From a virus: a DNA stretch of 49,407 nucleotides. The notes below the pieces were generated by a model, which worked only from the letters and a program-made list of their open reading frames with translations, had not been told where the DNA came from and searched no databases. The stretch is from positions 1-49,407 of IMG/VR virus record IMGVR_UViG_3300031578_000060. One strand, 5' to 3'. The translations under genes were made by a program, and so were the position numbers. Positions 39,568-48,338 of this stretch are shown piece after piece (position 1 is the stretch's first letter; every line of letters starts with the position of its first letter).

Positions 39568-40711
39568 GGGGGGCCGTGGGTCGTTCCGCAACCAGTACCG
39601 CGTCCCCAAGGGTGACGTGGGCTCCCCGATCTTCTTCATCGCGGGGGAGTACCCCGACCCCCGGCCGGAGGAGCGCGACGCGCTCGGCCGGCCCACCAAG
39701 AAGCCGTACTACATCTCCAGGGAGCACCGCAAGATGGTGAAGGGCCAGAAGTGGCCCGTGACCGAGCTGTGCGCCGCGGGATGGGACCCGGCCAACCTCA
39801 AGCCCTGCGTGCCCTGCCACGAGCGCAGGCAGGGGGACACCTCCATCGATGGCAAGGGAGGCAACCCTCGCAGCCTGTTCACCCTGAACATGGTGCACCT
39901 CGTTCCATACCACCTCGTGCCCCAGGTGGACGGCACGACCCGCCAGCCGCGCATCAACCCCGCGACGAACCAGCCCTACCTGGCCAAGACCGCGTGTGAG
40001 GGCCGCGGCTGCCAGCACTGCCGTGACGGCGCGGACCTGCTCTTCGGCGCCAAGAAGTACCTGCAGGTGGGCACCAACCACCTGGCGAACCTCAAGCAGA
40101 TCGACTCGGACATCTCCGGGGCCTGCCTGAACTGCCGCGAGGGGGAGGTCAAGACGGCCTCCTTCGAGTGCCCCGACTGCGGTCACCTCATCATCAACTG
40201 CCAGGACAACGACTTCAGCGAGGACGAGATCGATCAGTTCGCCATGGAGCAGCTGACCTGCCCGAAGTGCCGCAACACGAACATCCTGGTCGAGACGCTG
40301 GAGTGCACGCACTGCCAGGACCCGCGGCGTACGACGCTGTTCGACGTGGTGCTGTGGCTCCGCCGCACTGGGGAGTCCACGGACAGCATGTTGAGCATCA
40401 AGCACCCCTCGCCGAAGCACTTCGGCTGGTGCTGGCTCGACGACTTCCTCGTCAACGACGACCCGGCACGCCCGCTGGTCCAGCCGTGGCCGTGGAAGGA
40501 GACGGAGGACGGCATCCTCGTCCCCGAGTTCGAGGCGGAGGTCGCCAAGATGGCCAAGCCGTACGACTTCGACGACATGCCCTCGGTGGGCAAGCCACGG
40601 GACCCCCAGGGTCAGGCCGAGCGCCTGCAGATCCCGAATCCCTTCGGTGCCGGACAGGCGCCGGCGCGGGACTACGGTGGCGGCCCGCCCCGGTCGACGT
40701 CTCGGATCTGA
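39521..40711 (+). CDS. Multi-zinc protein between primase and polymerase; candidate ssDNA-binding protein
   Basis: ATG 39521 follows GGAGGG and overlaps the primase end by 47 bases. Cys pairs occur at 96/99, 159/164/167, 202/205, 217/220, 247/250 and 262/265, enough for at least three zinc ribbons. The N-terminal 30 residues are very basic (SFRRHAGREKRPDRKGG). Residues 330-396 are acidic, then Gly/Pro/Arg-rich, resembling the flexible acidic tail of single-strand binding proteins. The placement between primase and DNA polymerase, with no other SSB visible, makes it a candidate SSB or replisome linker, but no OB-fold was clearly recognised. Confidence 0.72.
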   Translation: MSFRRHAGREKRPDRKGGRGSFRNQYRVPKGDVGSPIFFIAGEYPDPRPEERDALGRPTKKPYYISREHRKMVKGQKWPVTELCAAGWDPANLKPCVPCHERRQGDTSIDGKGGNPRSLFTLNMVHLVPYHLVPQVDGTTRQPRINPATNQPYLAKTACEGRGCQHCRDGADLLFGAKKYLQVGTNHLANLKQIDSDISGACLNCREGEVKTASFECPDCGHLIINCQDNDFSEDEIDQFAMEQLTCPKCRNTNILVETLECTHCQDPRRTTLFDVVLWLRRTGESTDSMLSIKHPSPKHFGWCWLDDFLVNDDPARPLVQPWPWKETEDGILVPEFEAEVAKMAKPYDFDDMPSVGKPRDPQGQAERLQIPNPFGAGQAPARDYGGGPPRSTSRI

Positions 40712-40724
40712 TCCCCCAACCGGT

Positions 40725-40752
40725 GGGCGTCCCTCCTTCGGGAGGGGCGCCC
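40725..40752 (+). terminator. Strong UUCG-capped hairpin just before the DNA polymerase gene
   Basis: A 12-base stem (GGGCGTCCCTCC with GGAGGGGCGCCC, one wobble pair) closes a cTTCGg tetraloop. No T run follows, so it is more likely an attenuator, processing site or pause element than a full terminator. It would lower the polymerase level relative to the upstream gene. Confidence 0.55.
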
Positions 40753-40770
40753 GCCACCCGGAGAGCGTTG

Positions 40771-42771
40771 ATGCCAGTGTTGAACACCGGGCTTCCGCCC
40801 GCGCAGTACATCGAGACGGAGGAGCAGGCGAGAGACCTGCTGCGCCACGTCATGAAGCTCGACTACACCGGGCTCGACACCGAGACCACAGGCCTCGACA
40901 ATATCCGTGACGTGGTCGTGCTGTGGTCGCTCAGTGACGGCAAGGGCCGCTGGGCCATCGACGCCCAGTTTCTCGACGTCTTCAACCCCTACTTCGAGTG
41001 CGAGACCAACACCAAGATCCTCACGAACGCCAAGTTCGACAAGCACATGCTGGCGAACAGCGGCATCGATCTGCGGGGCACCCTGTGGGACACCGTCGTG
41101 ATGAGCTGGCTGCTCGACGTCAACGGGCGGCACGACCTCAAGAGTGACACGACCAAGAAGTACCGGCTGCTGCCCCCCGAGGCAATGCCCTCCTTCGCCG
41201 CCACCTTCCTGACCACGATAGATTCCAAGACGGGCAAGCCCAAGAAGCGCAACATGAAGGCGGGCGAGACCGTTGGAGACATCGTCGTCTCCTTCCTGCA
41301 CGGCACGCCCGAGCAGCAAGAGATCGCAGTTGACTACGCCTCCAAGGATGCCTGGGCCTCCTACGAGCTGGCCTGGAAGCTCAAGGCGGACCTCGAGACG
41401 CTGTACTTCGGCGAGGACTGGACGGCGTGGGACCACTACGTCGACATCGAAGTCCCCTTCACCCACGTTCTGTGGCGCTGCGAGCGCCGCGGCATCACGG
41501 TGGACGCAGGCCAGCTGCTGGACATGAGCCCCAGCTTCGTCAGCCGAATCAATGGCATGGAGCGGGAGTTCGCCAAGCTGGCCGGGCACGTGGTCAACCT
41601 CAAGAGCCCCGACCAGCTGCGCGAGATCTTCTACTTCTACGACGAAGAGAAGGACGAGTGGCTCGACCCGTGGTGGAAGCCCTGTCGCTTCTGGACGCCG
41701 GGCGGGAAGTCCGGGGTGCGCAAACCCTCCACAGACAAACGCACCCTGGAGAAGTGGGCAGACCAGGGGCTGGAGGAGGCACAGCTCCTCATCAACCACC
41801 GCAGCTTGAGCAAGCTGTACGACACGTACATCAAGAAGCTGCCCCTGATCCTCGACAACGAGATGAGGTGTCACACCAACCTCAACCAGGCTGGAACCGG
41901 CACGGGCCGCCTCTCGAGTAACGACCCCAACCTGCAGAACATCCCGGTGCGCTCCGAAGAGGGCGCCAAGATCCGTGAGGCCTTCGTCGCGGCCCCTGGA
42001 AAGCGCCTCCTGGTCTACGACTACAGCCAGCTGGAGATGCGCATCCTGGCCCACATGGCGGAGGACCAGGGGATGATCGAGTCCATCAAGAACGGGCTGG
42101 ACATCCACTGCGACACCGCGGCTCGGATCAACCGCCGCCCCTACAGTGAGTACGCGGAGGCCAAGAAGGCGGAGCACCCCACGCCGGAGCAGGTCAAGCG
42201 CCTGCGCGAGCGCTCCATCTGCAAGAACGCGGGCTTCCTCATCGTCTACGGAGGCGGCCCTGGCAAGCTGTCCGTCACCGCGGGCATTCCCGTCCAGCAG
42301 GCCAAGACGGCCATCGAGGAGTTCCGTGCGGCGCGCCCTGGGATCGACCGGTACACCAAGGAGATGGTTTCGTTCGCACGCAGGCACCGCTTCGTCGAGA
42401 CACTGGCAGGGCGCCACAGGAACCTGCCCTTCATCGACAGCGACCAGGATCAGGGCCACTCCAAGCGCGCCGCGGTGAACACCCCCATCCAGGGGAGTGC
42501 GGCCGACATCATCAAGGCGGCCATGCTGAAGCTGGCGGCCAAGGAGGACCCCCGGTTCCGGGAGACTGCAGAGGAGCTGGAGTCCTACGGCTGTGAGATG
42601 CTCATGCAGGTCCACGACGAACTCATCTTCGAGATCCCGGACGACGACGAGGTGGAGGCCGCGGTCACCCCGATCATCATCGACGCCATGGAGCACCCGT
42701 TCAACGAGCCCCTCTCCGTCGCGCTCACCGTCGGCGGCGGCAGTGGCTACACCTGGAAGGACGCGAAGTGA
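40771..42771 (+). CDS. Family A DNA polymerase with 3'-5' exonuclease
   Basis: ATG 40771 follows CGGAGAG; the frame extends upstream only as overlap. The proofreading exonuclease motifs are LDTETTGLD (Asp36, Glu38), NAKFDKHML (Asp90) and DYASKDA (Tyr189, Asp193). Polymerase motif A is YDYSQLEMR (Asp417, Glu422), motif B CKNAGFLIVYGG (Lys485, Phe489, Tyr493) and motif C VHDE (615-617). Phe at the O-helix position predicts ordinary discrimination against dideoxynucleotides. There is no 5'-3' exonuclease domain. At 666 residues it is typical of phage replicative PolA. It is the genome's own replicase, with helicase and primase just upstream. Confidence 0.95.
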   Translation: MPVLNTGLPPAQYIETEEQARDLLRHVMKLDYTGLDTETTGLDNIRDVVVLWSLSDGKGRWAIDAQFLDVFNPYFECETNTKILTNAKFDKHMLANSGIDLRGTLWDTVVMSWLLDVNGRHDLKSDTTKKYRLLPPEAMPSFAATFLTTIDSKTGKPKKRNMKAGETVGDIVVSFLHGTPEQQEIAVDYASKDAWASYELAWKLKADLETLYFGEDWTAWDHYVDIEVPFTHVLWRCERRGITVDAGQLLDMSPSFVSRINGMEREFAKLAGHVVNLKSPDQLREIFYFYDEEKDEWLDPWWKPCRFWTPGGKSGVRKPSTDKRTLEKWADQGLEEAQLLINHRSLSKLYDTYIKKLPLILDNEMRCHTNLNQAGTGTGRLSSNDPNLQNIPVRSEEGAKIREAFVAAPGKRLLVYDYSQLEMRILAHMAEDQGMIESIKNGLDIHCDTAARINRRPYSEYAEAKKAEHPTPEQVKRLRERSICKNAGFLIVYGGGPGKLSVTAGIPVQQAKTAIEEFRAARPGIDRYTKEMVSFARRHRFVETLAGRHRNLPFIDSDQDQGHSKRAAVNTPIQGSAADIIKAAMLKLAAKEDPRFRETAEELESYGCEMLMQVHDELIFEIPDDDEVEAAVTPIIIDAMEHPFNEPLSVALTVGGGSGYTWKDAK

Positions 42772-42995
42772 CCACAGGCACGCTCAAGATCGAACGCATC
42801 GAGCTGCACGTCGGGGAGGGGTTCTCTCCAGAGATGTGCCCCTTCGAGCACGACAACATCCAGTTCCTCTACCACGTCACACCGACTCCGGTGGAGGACC
42901 TACCCAAGGTGTGCACGTGTGGGGCACCCCTGACGTACCACCCAGACGGCGTGTACTTCATCAACGTCGACACCAGCGAGGAGGACGCGGGATGA
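42768..42995 (+). CDS. Small Cys-containing protein, 75 aa
   Basis: GTG 42768 overlaps the polymerase stop (GTGA). A CTCG knuckle near residue 50, a single MCPF and several strand-like segments suggest a small zinc-bound beta fold. It is acidic at both ends. Its stop overlaps the next start (ATGA). No function was recognised. Confidence 0.72.
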   Translation: MTTGTLKIERIELHVGEGFSPEMCPFEHDNIQFLYHVTPTPVEDLPKVCTCGAPLTYHPDGVYFINVDTSEEDAG

Positions 42996-43591
42996 AGTAC
43001 GACAAGCTGCCAGAGCCACACGAGGTGCTGCAGATGGACGAGGACACCATCCTGGAGTGGCTGGACGTCTTCTACGGGCTGGACCCCCACTACCACGCCC
43101 TGAGTGGCGTCAACGCCACCAGGGAGCAGACGATCCTGTACTACATGCTGCTCCACCAGGACCTGCAGGACCGGCTGATCCGACTGCACATGTCGACGCC
43201 GCCGCTCGTGGTGGTGGCCGACTGGGAGACCCTGGACCCGAAGCCCATCACGAAGGAGGACTTCCAGAAGGCGCGAGAGCAGCTCCTCAATCAGATGAGA
43301 GGGATGAAGCTCGAGTTCGGCAACGGCAGCAAGGTCACCGTTGACCCGGACCCGGAGCAGTCGGTTCGGGGGTGCGATGCTGCGGAGGCATGTGCCGAAC
43401 TCATCCCTGGACTGCGGGAGGCAGGTCAGGCCATCGTCGATGCTCCCCCAATCAAGGAGTGGAAGTTCGCGCACTGCGACCAGTGCGGTGGGTTCAAGAT
43501 CTACGACGGAGAGAAGCTGGCCTGCCCGGACTGCGAGATCCCCATCGAGAAGCTGGCACCCCGGCGGGAGGTGGTCGATGACGAAGATTGA
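42992..43591 (+). CDS. Unknown protein with C-terminal zinc ribbon, 199 aa
   Basis: ATG 42992 overlaps the previous stop. The N-terminal 90 residues are acidic helices (MDEDTILEWLDVFYGLDPHYH), and residues 90-130 carry a basic helix. The C-terminus has a clear ribbon, CDQCGGFKIYDGEKLACPDC (about 162-181). It may bind nucleic acid or a protein partner. No family was recognised. It overlaps the HU-like gene by 14 bases. Confidence 0.75.
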   Translation: MKYDKLPEPHEVLQMDEDTILEWLDVFYGLDPHYHALSGVNATREQTILYYMLLHQDLQDRLIRLHMSTPPLVVVADWETLDPKPITKEDFQKAREQLLNQMRGMKLEFGNGSKVTVDPDPEQSVRGCDAAEACAELIPGLREAGQAIVDAPPIKEWKFAHCDQCGGFKIYDGEKLACPDCEIPIEKLAPRREVVDDED

Positions 43592-43868
43592 ACTCATCCA
43601 CGAAGTCGTGCGGCGCTGCCGCGCCAAGAAGATCCGTCTGCCGCACGGAGTCGCTCGCCCTATCATCGAGATGGCCCTCGAGGTCATCGTCGATATCGTC
43701 AGCACGGGGGAGCCGGTCGAGCTCATGAACTTCGGCAAGTTCTCCATGGAGGTCCGAGCCCCCAAGAAGGGGTACGACTTCAAGGCGGGGGTCACCGTCG
43801 ACTTGCCCGAGGCGCAGGTCGTGGTGTTCACCCCGTACCGGAGGTTCCGCAATGCCGTCCGAGACTAA
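43578..43868 (+). CDS. HU/IHF-like histone-like DNA-binding protein, 96 aa
   Basis: ATG 43578 with GGGAGGTG fits the usual length of this family. The helical N-terminus (ELIHEVVRRC) is followed by the beta-arm signature NFGKFSMEVRAPKKGYDFKA and the FTPYRRFRNAV end, matching the GFGxF...FxPGK...AV pattern of HU and IHF. The intercalating Pro of the arm is not obvious. It should bend DNA and assist replication, recombination or packaging. Confidence 0.82.
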   Translation: MTKIELIHEVVRRCRAKKIRLPHGVARPIIEMALEVIVDIVSTGEPVELMNFGKFSMEVRAPKKGYDFKAGVTVDLPEAQVVVFTPYRRFRNAVRD

Positions 43869-44280
43869 CGTGCTGCGCAGGGCCGTTCTGAGAGCCCTGC
43901 ACATCTACGAGAAGGCGTACGTCAGCCGGCGGCTCATCGCGGCAGACCTCCGCGGGGAGAACATGCCTCGTGCACTCAAGGAGGTCTGCGGCATCGGCGG
44001 CTCTGCGAGAGAGGGCTTGTCGGTCCACTACGAGTCACGTGGCATCCGCATCCAGCACCCCATCGAGCAGATACTGTCCTGGCCAGCGGCGTGGGACATC
44101 ATCAACCATGAGGCGCTGCACCTGCAGTGCCTCTTCCAGGAGCACCCCCACCTCGAGTGGAGGTTCCGAACGGAGAAGAGCGATGCCAGAAGAGGAAGGG
44201 ATGGACAAGTACTCGGTGGTGACGGACGAGGAGCACACCAAGACGGGCGCGCCGGGGGAGTGTCCCCAGTGCGGGTCTGA
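43852..44280 (+). CDS. Unknown protein, 142 aa, overlapping the next gene by 98 bases
   Basis: ATG 43852 follows GGAGG and overlaps the HU-like stop region. Residues 1-100 look like a real helical domain with a NHEALHLQ stretch. From about residue 110 the sequence becomes Gly/Arg-rich and is the out-of-frame reading of the zinc-ribbon gene that follows. Either a true overlap exists or the product is functionally the first 110 residues. No family was recognised. Confidence 0.62.
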   Translation: MPSETNVLRRAVLRALHIYEKAYVSRRLIAADLRGENMPRALKEVCGIGGSAREGLSVHYESRGIRIQHPIEQILSWPAAWDIINHEALHLQCLFQEHPHLEWRFRTEKSDARRGRDGQVLGGDGRGAHQDGRAGGVSPVRV

Positions 44281-44368
44281 GCTGGACAAGAACTCGAACG
44301 TGCCCCGGTGCCCGAAGTGCGGGACAGCCCCCTTCGAGAGGGTGCCGGAGCGCTCGAGTGATCGCTGA
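44183..44368 (+). CDS. Small zinc-ribbon protein, 61 aa
   Basis: ATG 44183 has CGGAGAAG upstream; a second in-frame ATG at 44201 also has a ribosome site. The ribbon CPQCG and CPKCG (about residues 27-50) is the only recognisable element. The protein is short and acidic at the front. It lies inside and after the preceding gene, which makes the start uncertain. Confidence 0.62.
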   Translation: MPEEEGMDKYSVVTDEEHTKTGAPGECPQCGSELDKNSNVPRCPKCGTAPFERVPERSSDR

Positions 44369-45278
44369 GCACGTTCTGCTGAAAGTGGGGGACTCCGTTG
44401 CCGCCACCGACATGGACGCCAAGCTCAACGTCCAGCACACCAGGAACGTCGTCGGCTCCTTCTACGAGGCGCTGGCCGCCTTCCTGTTCGACGCCGTTCG
44501 GTGGAGGGGCGGAGAGGTGTACGCGTACGAGAAGGACCGGGGCTACGAGGGGCCGATGGGGGACGCCGACGACCCCCCGTGCATGTCCCCGGACCTGGTC
44601 CAGCGCACACGTGCGTCGTTCATCGAGGTCAAGGGGGGCAACGCCTGGAGCCAGTTCAAGATCTACCGGTGGCAGGCGCTGCTGTACGACAACATCCGGT
44701 GCCACGGGACCTACCCCATCTATAGGCCACGGGTCGAGTACGCCATCTTCGTCCACAAGCTGCAGCGCATGACGAAGCGGCTGAAGACTCCCCGCAACCT
44801 CATCGCCGGTCTGGCACAGAACACGGAGTGCTGCCTGCTGGTCGACCTGGACATCCTGCTGCGGTTCCACAAGCTGGTGGTGCCTGTCTCCTACGGCGAT
44901 GAGCACAGCCGGAAGTACTACCCGACGTTCTACCCAGTGACGGCCAAGCACATCCGCCGCATCATGTCGGAGCCGTCCGCAGTGCTGACCGAACTCGAGC
45001 TGAAGCGCAACCAGTTCAGCATCACCAACTACCTGGGCGGGGAGTCCGAGGCCCCGCTGTTCGAGCGTGTGGCCGTCGGAGACACCGCGCTCACACCGTT
45101 CCCGGTGGTCACCATCCGCCGGAAGCGACACCCGCGCGCCCCCTACACGGGGGCGGTAGACCCCAGCTGGCTGACGCACGTTCGGCAGGAGACCCTGTTC
45201 CCACCTGAGCGGGACCCCCTGGACAGGCTGGCCGGTGACATCAACTACGAGCAGAACGAGGACGACTTCCCGTTCTAG
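44358..45278 (+). CDS. Putative PD-(D/E)XK nuclease, 306 aa
   Basis: GTG 44358 follows GGAG seven bases upstream. The candidate nuclease core is Glu37 (helix FYEALAAF), Asp79 (SPDLVQ), then FIEVKGG (Glu90, Lys92) and Gln99, the order expected for the restriction-endonuclease-like fold. The remaining 180 residues have no recognised fold, and a stretch near the end is Arg/Pro-rich. It sits just before recA, which supports a recombination or end-processing function. Confidence 0.6.
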   Translation: MIAEHVLLKVGDSVAATDMDAKLNVQHTRNVVGSFYEALAAFLFDAVRWRGGEVYAYEKDRGYEGPMGDADDPPCMSPDLVQRTRASFIEVKGGNAWSQFKIYRWQALLYDNIRCHGTYPIYRPRVEYAIFVHKLQRMTKRLKTPRNLIAGLAQNTECCLLVDLDILLRFHKLVVPVSYGDEHSRKYYPTFYPVTAKHIRRIMSEPSAVLTELELKRNQFSITNYLGGESEAPLFERVAVGDTALTPFPVVTIRRKRHPRAPYTGAVDPSWLTHVRQETLFPPERDPLDRLAGDINYEQNEDDFPF

Positions 45279-45286
45279 GAGGCAAC

Positions 45287-46507
45287 GTGGCAGCGAAGAA
45301 GGGGACGAAGAAGACCGCCAAGAAGCCGGAGAAGCCGGAGAAGAAGGAGCCGACGCGCGATCAGCAGCTCGATGCGCTGCAGGCCAAGATCAACGCGGCC
45401 TACAGGGGCAAGGGAGTGATCCGCAAGGCCAGTGAGGTGGTGCTGCCGTACTACTACCTGCGTCGCCCGTGCGGGATCATCGACCTGGACATCGCCACCG
45501 GTGGTGGGCTGCCCGCCGGCGGCCTGGTGGAGTTCATCGGACCCGAGGGCTCGTGCAAGAGCTACCTCATCAACCTCTACATGCGGCGGCAGCAGGAGAT
45601 CTTCGGCAAGGACTTCGCCGGCGCCATGGCCATGACGGAGATGCTGTACGACAAGCTCTTCGCCAAGATGCACGGCCTGCGTGTGGCGTACCACGTCGAC
45701 GAGATCGCACGCATGGAGGCCCTGGAGGGCAAGCCCTTCACCAAGGAGGAGTCGGACTTCCTGAACGACCAGATGGGCCGCTTCGACATCACCATGGCTG
45801 AGAGCGCCGAGGTGCTGTACGACATCCTCCTCGACCTCCTGTACCCCGACCTCTACAACATCATCGGCATCGACTCCTGGGGGTCCATGCTGACGATGCT
45901 GGAAGAGGGGAAGGGAATGAAGGACAAGACCCGCGGCGGGTCCGCGAAGGTCAACGCCGAGTTCATGCGGCGCTACACGTCCATCATGATGGGGGCTGGC
46001 GGCAACAGCCCGGTGCACACCACGGTCATTGGCATCAACCAGATGCGCGACTCGATGGACCCCAACAAGAGCTGGGAGATCCAGGGTGGCTGGGCGCTCA
46101 AGCACGGCAAGTTCATCTCGATCATGCTGAACCCGGGCAAGCCCCTGTACCAGAACGCCAATGGGGAGATCACCGAGGGTGCAGGGGACGAGGGCCTCGC
46201 CAAGCTCACGAAGGTGGGCAAGGTCATCAAGTGGCGCATCCTCAAGGGCAAGGCCGGCTGCCACGACGGGCCAACCGGGCAGTTCCGGTACTTCTTCGCC
46301 ACGGGTGCCGACCTCGAGCACGCCCTCATCCTCGAGGCCATCAAGTGCGCCGTCATGTCGATGGCGGGCTCCTGGTACACCTTCGACGACATCAGGATTC
46401 AGGGCCGGGACGCGTGGGTGATGGCACTTCGTAATGACCATGATCTCCGCCAGAAGATGGAGGACGCAGTGATGGAGGCCCACGGTGTCCAACCCAACTA
46501 CTGCTGA
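45287..46507 (+). CDS. recA: RecA/UvsX-like recombinase
   Basis: GTG 45287 follows AGGAGG. The first 22 residues are a Lys/Ala/Pro-rich basic tail. Walker A is GPEGSCKS (85-92) and Walker B is NIIGIDSWG (Asp196). The GINQMRDSMD stretch corresponds to RecA loop L2 and DNA-contact region, and LKHGKFISIML to the core strand after it. The length of 406 is close to that of RecA. It drives strand exchange for recombination-dependent replication with the adjacent nucleases and SF2 helicase. Confidence 0.88.
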   Translation: MAAKKGTKKTAKKPEKPEKKEPTRDQQLDALQAKINAAYRGKGVIRKASEVVLPYYYLRRPCGIIDLDIATGGGLPAGGLVEFIGPEGSCKSYLINLYMRRQQEIFGKDFAGAMAMTEMLYDKLFAKMHGLRVAYHVDEIARMEALEGKPFTKEESDFLNDQMGRFDITMAESAEVLYDILLDLLYPDLYNIIGIDSWGSMLTMLEEGKGMKDKTRGGSAKVNAEFMRRYTSIMMGAGGNSPVHTTVIGINQMRDSMDPNKSWEIQGGWALKHGKFISIMLNPGKPLYQNANGEITEGAGDEGLAKLTKVGKVIKWRILKGKAGCHDGPTGQFRYFFATGADLEHALILEAIKCAVMSMAGSWYTFDDIRIQGRDAWVMALRNDHDLRQKMEDAVMEAHGVQPNYC

Positions 46508-46997
46508 CGCAACCCAGGGGAACCCCTGTCCCAGCTGCGGGGGCACCCAGTGGGCCTTCTACGTCGGCCGAGCCCGGTGCGTCATCTGTGGCCACATAGC
46601 CTGGCGCAAAGAGGTGGAGGCCATCAGCAAGACGCGGGAGTCACGGAGGGAGGTCTACGTCCGACGGCAGCTCCGCAAGGACAGCGACCGGTCGGAGCGT
46701 GCCCATGCGGCACGCTTCGGCGGGCGCACCACTCGAGGCTCTGGCTGTGGCCACGACAAGTCCGACGTGGAGATCCCATCGGAGCTCCACGAGTTGAAGG
46801 AGACCAGTGCCAGCAGCTACCGGCTGCAGCTTGGCGACTGGCTCACGGCACAAACCTACGCTATGGCACGGGGACTTCGCCCCGCCATGGTGATCACGTT
46901 CATCCAACCCGCGAAGCGGACACAACTTGTAGTCCTGGACATCAACGACTACGAGGCACTCAAGGAGGCAGCCCATGCAGCTGCAGACGATCAGTGA
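46485..46997 (+). CDS. Zinc-ribbon nuclease with PD-(D/E)XK-like core, putative Holliday-junction resolvase
   Basis: GTG 46485 follows GGAGG inside the end of recA (23-base overlap). A zinc ribbon CPSC...CVIC (15-35) is followed by an Arg-rich helix, then the nuclease-like core GGRTTRGSG, DKSDV (Asp94) and LHELKET (Glu103, Lys105), SYRLQLGDWL and hydrophobic strand MVITFI. The order D...ExK fits an archaeal Hjc-type or related endonuclease. The adjacent recA supports a recombination role. Confidence 0.62.
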   Translation: MSNPTTADATQGNPCPSCGGTQWAFYVGRARCVICGHIAWRKEVEAISKTRESRREVYVRRQLRKDSDRSERAHAARFGGRTTRGSGCGHDKSDVEIPSELHELKETSASSYRLQLGDWLTAQTYAMARGLRPAMVITFIQPAKRTQLVVLDINDYEALKEAAHAAADDQ

Positions 46998-47760
46998 CCT
47001 GAGCAACTACCACCGCACGGAGGTGGAGGCCTTCGTGCACGGCATCTCCCCCCTGCGGGAGCTCGAGGACTGGCTGGAGACGCGGAACGACCCCGAGATG
47101 GAGCTGAAGTACCAGATCGTCCAGCGAGAGCGTGCGGCGCGTGCGGCTCTTTACGAGCCGACGCTGCGCTCCACGTTCCGCATCGAGCCCAGCTCCATCC
47201 ACCAGTGCGTGCGCAAGCTCTGGTACCAGCTGATGGGTACGGAGAAGCACGAGCACATCGACCCCGGCCTCCGGCGCATCTTCGACACCGGCCACGCGAT
47301 GCACGAGCAGCTCCAGACCTACTTCGAGTGCATGTGGGGTCGAGACGAGTTCGTGGACGAGGTCAACATCATGATCGAGGACCTCTTCCTGTCGGGGCAC
47401 ACGGACGGGAAGCGCACGACGTCGCAGTTCCGATTCCTGCTGGAGTTCAAGACCATCAACCACGACGGGTTCACCAAGCTCGGGGGCAAGCCCAAGAAGG
47501 AGCACCCGCAGCAGTTCCACTGCTACATGAAGGCCGAGGATGTGCCCCTCGGCTTCATCATCTACATGGACAAGAACAACTCCATGATGTCGGAGTTCCC
47601 AATCATCTTCTCGCAGCCCCTCTGGAATAGCCTGGAGGCGCGGTGTCTCAACGCCATCGAGACCGATGAGGACGGACCCACGTCGGATCCAGCCAGCCGA
47701 TTCGTCTGCGCAACCTGCGCCTACACCTGGACCTGTCCCCAGAAGCTCGGGAGGTACTGA
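46975..47760 (+). CDS. Cas4/RecB-like Fe-S exonuclease, 261 aa
   Basis: ATG 46975 overlaps the previous gene by 23 bases and follows GGAGG. One cysteine, Cys78 (QCVRKLWY), and three near the C-terminus, Cys245, Cys248 and Cys254 (CATC, CPQ), are placed as in Cas4 and AddB-type Fe-S nucleases. The nuclease residues are His107/110 (GHAMH), Asp144 (GHTDGK), Glu157 and Lys159 (LLEFKT) and Gln180. Such enzymes resect DNA ends. With recA it forms a recombination set. No CRISPR array or cas genes are nearby, so this is a phage nuclease. Confidence 0.82.
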   Translation: MQLQTISDLSNYHRTEVEAFVHGISPLRELEDWLETRNDPEMELKYQIVQRERAARAALYEPTLRSTFRIEPSSIHQCVRKLWYQLMGTEKHEHIDPGLRRIFDTGHAMHEQLQTYFECMWGRDEFVDEVNIMIEDLFLSGHTDGKRTTSQFRFLLEFKTINHDGFTKLGGKPKKEHPQQFHCYMKAEDVPLGFIIYMDKNNSMMSEFPIIFSQPLWNSLEARCLNAIETDEDGPTSDPASRFVCATCAYTWTCPQKLGRY

Positions 47761-48338
47761 TGCCCAAGAAGCTCCTTGTCCAGCGGCCCATCGACGAGGC
47801 AACGGAGTACTACGACGTCATGGATGACGTGCTCGGCACCATCACCGGAGACCTCAAGGTGACACTCCCCGACGCCCCGACGTGGAAGGGCGATCTGTAC
47901 CTCGGCCAGCTCCCTCCGAACATGTCCCACCTGTCCGACATGGAGCTCGGAGAGTTGCTGACCATCGTGACCCAGTGGAAGAACTACCTCCGCGTCAAGC
48001 TGTCCTACTACAAGGGCTACCGCGACGACTGTGAGAAGCAGCTCCGGGTCCAGAAGGCCTACCTGCGCAAGCAGTTCCGTGCGGCACCTGCAACCACGGA
48101 GGATGAGGCGAAGTTCCACGCAGTCAACGACCGCATCGAGCTCGACAAGCGGTTCCAGGACGTGCAGCGGGACCACCTGTACTACGGCAACCTCGTTGAG
48201 ATTCTGGATGCGGCCTACTCGGCTGCGGAGTCGGACTTCAATGCTGTGAGCCGCGTGATCACCTTGCACGGGCAAGCCCGTGGTGGTGAGCAGCGCGCCC
48301 ATGGCGCCCTGGGTCGTCGTGTCGGCGCCCTGGATTGA
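47760..48338 (+). CDS. Unknown helical protein, 192 aa
   Basis: ATG 47760 overlaps the previous stop (TGATG). The protein is mostly helical, with a long charged coiled region about residues 95-150 (YYKGYRDDCEKQLRVQK). The last 20 residues overlap the RusA-like gene by 59 bases. No domain was recognised. It may be a nuclease partner or inhibitor by location. Confidence 0.74.
   Translation: MPKKLLVQRPIDEATEYYDVMDDVLGTITGDLKVTLPDAPTWKGDLYLGQLPPNMSHLSDMELGELLTIVTQWKNYLRVKLSYYKGYRDDCEKQLRVQKAYLRKQFRAAPATTEDEAKFHAVNDRIELDKRFQDVQRDHLYYGNLVEILDAAYSAAESDFNAVSRVITLHGQARGGEQRAHGALGRRVGALD

Noticed and set aside
46975-47760. Cas4-like gene as evidence of a CRISPR system
   Set aside because: No repeat-spacer array or other cas gene is visible. 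Cas4/RecB-like nucleases are common alone in phages.
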